The position numbers were made by a program, and so were the translations under genes. Under the pieces are notes generated by a model that was not told where the DNA came from, did no database searches, and worked only from the letters and a program-made list of their open reading frames with translations. This document shows positions 60,316-64,000 of a stretch of DNA of 64,000 nucleotides, piece by piece. The DNA comes from Promethearchaeota archaeon (lineage in GTDB: Archaea; Asgardarchaeota; Lokiarchaeia; Sigynarchaeales; SOKP01): positions 1 through 64,000 of the forward strand of contig JABXKC010000017.1 in the NCBI GenBank assembly GCA_013375495.1, in the 5' to 3' direction. Numbering within the stretch: position 1 is the stretch's first letter; every line of letters starts with the position of its first letter.

Positions 60316-61278
60316 TTACCTTTTAATTTTTCCAGGAAGATAGAAATCATATTTTTTCTTAAAGAGTTTAGTTTTTAGATATCTATCAATTTTCCTTGCA
60401 TTTTGGAAAATGACCCATATCATCTTATCGTTTTTATAATATTTTTGAACTTCTTCAAATGTAATAGATTCCATATTGAACTCGCTTGCTTCTTCTTTGA
60501 AAAATTTGTTTACCTGGCGAATGATCCCTGGAATAAGCTCAGGTTTTTGTTCTTTAAAGAAGTTAGCAATTAAATCAATTGTTACTAACCGCCAATCATA
60601 ATATCGATCAACAACTTCGTCCAGAAACGCCGCTTTTACAAGAAACCTCAAAAAGGAGGGAGTGCTTTTTAAAAATAATTCTGCGTCCATCGCTTCTATT
60701 CCATTTTTTCTAAACATTGGCGTAGAAGTATCGAAGTAAATTAATTTTGTGTCCTCTCTGATCTCAGGATTATTTGGATCATATCCAATAACAGCAAAGT
60801 TGGAAATTTGGCCATCTAATCCTAAATCTATCGTTTCGTGATTTTTACTATAAAGCCATACTTTTTTCATCTCCCTCATCGCAAGTAAGATCAGAGTATT
60901 AACGTCTTCTTTACTTAACTCATGAATCACTCGATTTCCGACCGATTCCGAAGAGATTTTTTCTTGTACGCAATAAAATTGTATCTTCTCTTCCTCGTCC
61001 TTAAACCACGCTACATCGTAACCAGGAAGATTTAATCCCACTTCTTCTATTAATATTCTGTTATATTCGTTGTATGCCCAAATATGCCTATTAACTTGCT
61101 TTTCATTTTCAAAAATTGGGATTCTTTTATAAGCTATTTGTTTTGGATCGCCTACAATCTCAAATACAAGGCTTATTTCTCCATAACCCAGAATTTTAAT
61201 CGATACTTCCCCTTTTTCTGGGTTATAAGTGTCGATTGACCGTTCTAACTTCTTTAAAATTTCAATATCTATTTTCAT
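60316..61278 (-). CDS. protein-kinase-like fold protein (possible DUF6206)
   Basis: This 320-residue protein has a pattern like an aminoglycoside phosphotransferase or kinase fold: 'KILGYGEISLVFEI' (P-loop-like strand), 'IAYKRIPIFENEKQVNRHIW' with a candidate Lys, 'LGLDGQISNFAVI' in the place of the catalytic loop, and 'LIYFDTSTP' as a DFG-like strand. I recall the family name DUF6206 for such proteins but cannot confirm it. The usual catalytic HxD is not clear, so activity is in doubt. It lies 31 bp before the ThpR gene on the same strand. Confidence 0.6.
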   Translation of the reverse strand: MKIDIEILKKLERSIDTYNPEKGEVSIKILGYGEISLVFEIVGDPKQIAYKRIPIFENEKQVNRHIWAYNEYNRILIEEVGLNLPGYDVAWFKDEEEKIQFYCVQEKISSESVGNRVIHELSKEDVNTLILLAMREMKKVWLYSKNHETIDLGLDGQISNFAVIGYDPNNPEIREDTKLIYFDTSTPMFRKNGIEAMDAELFLKSTPSFLRFLVKAAFLDEVVDRYYDWRLVTIDLIANFFKEQKPELIPGIIRQVNKFFKEEASEFNMESITFEEVQKYYKNDKMIWVIFQNARKIDRYLKTKLFKKKYDFYLPGKIKR

Positions 61279-61352
61279 TTCGATTCATTCTCTTCTATTA
61301 TGTTTAAAGAAATTGACTTAGATCTTTAAATAATTAACTTCAAACTTTTAAA

Positions 61353-62396
61353 TTAATATTTTCCTAATTTTTCGACTAATGTTCTAGCAATCCCTAAATT
61401 TCTGCTTGCCATAGATAACGGTTCCCAGGGCCATTCACATCCTGCAGCATATTGATACATACCTCCTGGTTTTCCCAATTCAATAGTTCTTTCGATTTCA
61501 CTGCTTACATCATTAATTGAATAGGTTTGACTTCCTAAAACCTGAGTATTAGTATTTCCTCTTATACAATTATTTTTTCCAATCTTTTCTTTGGCTAATT
61601 TTAAATCTACCTGATAATCTAAATCTAAAATTGCTGCGTTTGTACTCGATACTAATTTTAGCATGTCTCTACTTTCTTTATCTATCACGCTATTATCGCC
61701 ACAAATATGATACAAGACCGGAATATCACTTTGAATTAAGTCAAAAAGTTCTTTCGTTGCTTTCAAGCAACATTTTTCATATCTATACGGTCCAATTTGA
61801 GAGATTACTGAATCTCCAGCCCCAATAATGTGAGCTCCTGCTTCAATTTGTAATTTAGCAAACTCTTTTTGGATTGGTAATACTCGATCTATAAGGGATG
61901 TTATCCTTTTGTCCCAGTCATCATAACGGCATAATTTTAACACATTGACTAGATCAAATAAACAACAAATTTCAGCAAAAGGTGCTTCAATCCAACCTAC
62001 AACGCACTGTTCTGCACCTACTTTCTCAGATAATGCTTTTACAGCGTTTACTCGATTGATTATTCTTTGGTTAGAAAGCAAGTCAGGCTCCTCGATCGAA
62101 TTAAATTCAGATATCGTTAGATGTGATTTTGCTACTGGAGTATGACTAGACCAATCAATTTCTACCCCCCAGGCATTTGCCTCACGATATGCATCCGTTG
62201 AGACATTAACATGATCGATTCCGAAAAAATCAGCACATTTTATCTGGGCTTTTGCTAAAATTTCTGGCTTTTGGCAATACTCATGGTTATAATCTACTCC
62301 AGATAATGATGCTGCTAAATGCATTATGAATGGATTGAATGGAACTTTTTCTGGAATACCATGTATCGCTGAAAAGGTTAATTCTAATGAATCCAT
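61353..62396 (-). CDS. uroporphyrinogen-decarboxylase-family methyltransferase (MtaA/CmuA-like)
   Basis: This 347-residue UroD-fold protein shows 'FNPFIMHLAASLSGVDY', 'FFGIDHVNVSTDAYREANAWGVEIDW' in parts, 'YHICGDNSVI' (HxCG zinc ligands) and 'AAGCEWPWEPL' (third Cys). These zinc ligands are used by corrinoid-dependent methyltransferases rather than by true UroD. The start is ATG at 62396, giving 'MDSLELTFSAIHG', not the longer upstream reading. It begins right after the VOC gene, so the two are one operon. The methyl donor and corrinoid partner are not in view. Confidence 0.85.
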   Translation of the reverse strand: MDSLELTFSAIHGIPEKVPFNPFIMHLAASLSGVDYNHEYCQKPEILAKAQIKCADFFGIDHVNVSTDAYREANAWGVEIDWSSHTPVAKSHLTISEFNSIEEPDLLSNQRIINRVNAVKALSEKVGAEQCVVGWIEAPFAEICCLFDLVNVLKLCRYDDWDKRITSLIDRVLPIQKEFAKLQIEAGAHIIGAGDSVISQIGPYRYEKCCLKATKELFDLIQSDIPVLYHICGDNSVIDKESRDMLKLVSSTNAAILDLDYQVDLKLAKEKIGKNNCIRGNTNTQVLGSQTYSINDVSSEIERTIELGKPGGMYQYAAGCEWPWEPLSMASRNLGIARTLVEKLGKY

Positions 62397-62397
62397 A

Positions 62398-62883
62398 TTA
62401 ATATGAAACCTCAGGATTCTTTTTTCTAACTCTCTTCTTTCTTGTCTGTTGGAATTCAATGTATACTCCAAAATCGTCACATGTGTCAATATAGACTACT
62501 TTTCGCACACCAGCAGTGAGCCCTTCATGAACGATCGAATATCCTCTTTCTATATATTGTTTTACGATAGTATCAACATCTTCTACATAAATTCCAAAAT
62601 GATGGAGCCCCTCTCTCCCTGAATCGATAAATTCTTTAAAGATACATTCACCCTTAATAAGTTGTATTAATTCTATTTGGACATTTAATGATCTGCTAAA
62701 ACCAAGCATAGTTTGGACTGTGGTTTCTTTTCCTCGATATTTGTACTTGGCTGGCTTATTTTCCAGATATGCAAATTTTGGTATTCCTAATTTTTCCTCT
62801 AATATTTTAGCTTGTTTTTTAATATCTTTATATACATATCCCAATTGATTAATTTTCAGATTTCCCAGATTTAGTTCACTCAT
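62398..62883 (-). CDS. VOC (glyoxalase-fold) family protein
   Basis: This 161-residue vicinal-oxygen-chelate protein has the two beta-alpha-beta-beta-beta repeats: 'INQLGYVYKDIKKQAKILEE', 'VQIELIQLIKGE', 'GLHHFGIYVEDVDTIVKQYI' and 'CDDFGVYIEFQQ'. The metal-binding His in 'HHFGI' and Glu in 'YIEFQQ' are present, as in methylmalonyl-CoA epimerases. Being coupled to a UroD-like methyltransferase it may act on the same one-carbon or aromatic substrate. The specific reaction is unknown. The C-terminus is basic ('KKRVRKKNP'). Confidence 0.82.
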   Translation of the reverse strand: MSELNLGNLKINQLGYVYKDIKKQAKILEEKLGIPKFAYLENKPAKYKYRGKETTVQTMLGFSRSLNVQIELIQLIKGECIFKEFIDSGREGLHHFGIYVEDVDTIVKQYIERGYSIVHEGLTAGVRKVVYIDTCDDFGVYIEFQQTRKKRVRKKNPEVSY

Positions 62884-62973
62884 TACAACAAAACCAATAT
62901 CAAATTTTCTTTTAAAATTTATAGTTATATTAAATTTGGATAACTTTTTATTTATAATATTTTTTTTTTTCTC

Positions 62974-64000
62974 ATGGAGAATTTAAGCAAAGCTAACATT
63001 CCAAGACCAGAATACCCTAGACCACAATTTGTGAGGGAAGACAATTGGATTAACCTTAACGGAGAGTGGGATTTTTGTTTTGACGATGCAGATATAGGAT
63101 TAAAAGATCGATGGTACAAAGGAGAAACCTCAGAGCATTTTGATAGAAAAATAACTGTTCCTTTTTGTTTTCAAAGTAAGTTAAGTGGAATCGAAGATAA
63201 ATCTTTTCATGAAGTCATATGGTATAGAAGAGTATTTGAAATCCCTAAACTAATTAAAAACAAAAAGGTGCTACTACATTTTGGATCTATTGATTATAAA
63301 AGTTTGATATACTTGAACGGCGAATATGTAGGCTCTCACGAAGGAGGTTACATCGGATTTTCGTTAGATATTACTAACTACCTTGAAGATATTAACACTC
63401 TAGTTGTCAGAGTAGAAGATCCGAGTCAAGATCTTGAGATTCCTAGAGGTAAACAGTTCTGGAAAAGCGAACTTGAGTTGATCTTTTATCCGAGAGTATC
63501 TGGTATTTGGCAAACAGTTTGGTTGGAATTTCTATCTCCAGAGTATTATATAGAAAATTTAAAAATTACTCCAAATATTGATAAATCTGAAGTTATATTC
63601 GAAATCAATATTGATGGGATGGGCTTTTCAGAGTTATATCTATTCATTGACATTATAATTAAGAATAAAACTATTGCACAAGATAAAATAAATTTGGATT
63701 TCATCGGAAAATTCGGTCGGGAGAAGAATATAAAAGTATTGAAAGAAAAGATTGAAATTTTCCATAAGGATATAGGATTTTATGAAAACCCAAATCGCTT
63801 CAAATTCAAAGTCAAAATTCCTAAAGATCAATTGTTTCTTTGGGATATTGATAGTCCAAATTTATACGACTTATCGCTAAAAGTACAGAACGAAAAAACA
63901 GGCGAGGTTTATGACGAGGTATCAAGTTATTTCGGCATGAGAAAAATATCAATTTCAGATTATAAAGATAAAGTGAGGCAAATTCTGCTAAATGGTAAAC
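62974..64000 (+). CDS. glycoside hydrolase family 2 protein, 5' part
   Basis: This gene runs off the right edge, so only ~342 residues are seen. The N-terminus begins 'MENLSKANIPRPEYPRPQFV' and shows 'NWINLNGEWDFCFDD', 'ITVPFCFQSKLSG', 'WYRRVFEIPKL', 'LHFGSIDYKSLIYLNGEYVGSHEGGY' in parts and 'SGIWQTVWLEF'. This is the jelly-roll sugar-binding domain of GH2 (beta-galactosidase, beta-glucuronidase, beta-mannosidase). An Ig-like domain starts near residue ~190. The catalytic barrel with the acid/base and nucleophile Glu lies beyond the window. There is no signal peptide. Confidence 0.9.
   Translation, partial: MENLSKANIPRPEYPRPQFVREDNWINLNGEWDFCFDDADIGLKDRWYKGETSEHFDRKITVPFCFQSKLSGIEDKSFHEVIWYRRVFEIPKLIKNKKVLLHFGSIDYKSLIYLNGEYVGSHEGGYIGFSLDITNYLEDINTLVVRVEDPSQDLEIPRGKQFWKSELELIFYPRVSGIWQTVWLEFLSPEYYIENLKITPNIDKSEVIFEINIDGMGFSELYLFIDIIIKNKTIAQDKINLDFIGKFGREKNIKVLKEKIEIFHKDIGFYENPNRFKFKVKIPKDQLFLWDIDSPNLYDLSLKVQNEKTGEVYDEVSSYFGMRKISISDYKDKVRQILLNGK

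Noticed and set aside
1..64000. tRNA, rRNA or CRISPR arrays
   Set aside because: No GC-rich cloverleaf or CCA-type tRNA pattern, no rRNA-like sequence and no regularly spaced repeat-spacer series was found by reading both strands.

Overview
The window is AT-rich archaeal DNA. It has archaeal ribosomal proteins in the order S13-S4-S11, an archaeal histone, TATA-like promoters, TrmB/PadR/ribbon-helix-helix regulators, F420-linked enzymes (CofC, FrhB-like protein), a Ras/Arf-like small GTPase and an SDS22-type leucine-rich-repeat protein. Together with selenocysteine-encoding HdrA and MvhD genes this points to an Asgard archaeon, most likely of the Lokiarchaeia. That placement is an inference from gene content, because no database search was possible.

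Layout. 0-8.2 kb: the tail of a 2-hydroxyacyl-CoA dehydratase-like gene, a GH13 glycosidase, and an amino-sugar block (left-handed beta-helix GlmU-like protein, GlmS, NagB-like, GlmM) able to lead from fructose-6-P towards UDP-GlcNAc. 8.4-15.8 kb: a large helical protein, then an AGPS/GlcD-type flavoprotein + CCG iron-sulfur protein + FGGY kinase, an alpha/beta hydrolase and a MazG-like pyrophosphatase. 15.8-20.8 kb: purine genes purC, purS, purQ, purL. 20.8-28.7 kb: two HAD phosphatases, an orphan coding-like remnant, an LRR protein, a PadR-Hsp20 pair and a large FG-GAP-like membrane protein. 28.7-33.8 kb: a PadR-controlled ABC exporter, a short RHH regulator missed by simple ORF calling, and a CaCA-type exchanger. 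33.8-45.2 kb: acyl-CoA dehydrogenase and enoyl-CoA hydratase, a ferredoxin-like protein, a ZIP transporter, a duplicated-domain protein, a solo adenine methylase, NAD synthase and hypothetical proteins. 45.2-46.7 kb: ribosomal proteins S11, S4, S13. 46.8-50.8 kb: a selenoprotein operon hdrA-mvhD-frhB on the minus strand. 51-64 kb: SerRS, coiled-coil protein, CofC, small GTPase, TrmB, histone, HIT protein, several conserved small proteins, ThpR, a UroD-like methyltransferase with a VOC protein, and the start of a GH2 glycosidase.

Two points stand out. First, hdrA (48825-50825) is one reading frame interrupted by three TGA codons, each at a position where the family has cysteine, and the adjacent mvhD (48393-48803) has two more. 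The operon would encode five selenocysteines, one of them a predicted ligand in a ferredoxin CxxCxxUxxxCP motif. The only sizeable spacer, 48275-48392, is rich in inverted repeats and is the natural place for a SECIS element. Second, several genes lack an ATG/GTG/TTG at the expected start but have AUU, AUC or perhaps AUA 5-9 nt after a Shine-Dalgarno sequence: rps4 (ATC), the HIT protein (ATT), the small GTPase (ATT) and possibly the RHH regulator (ATA).

I found no CRISPR array, no intact insertion sequence, no rRNA and no convincing tRNA gene.
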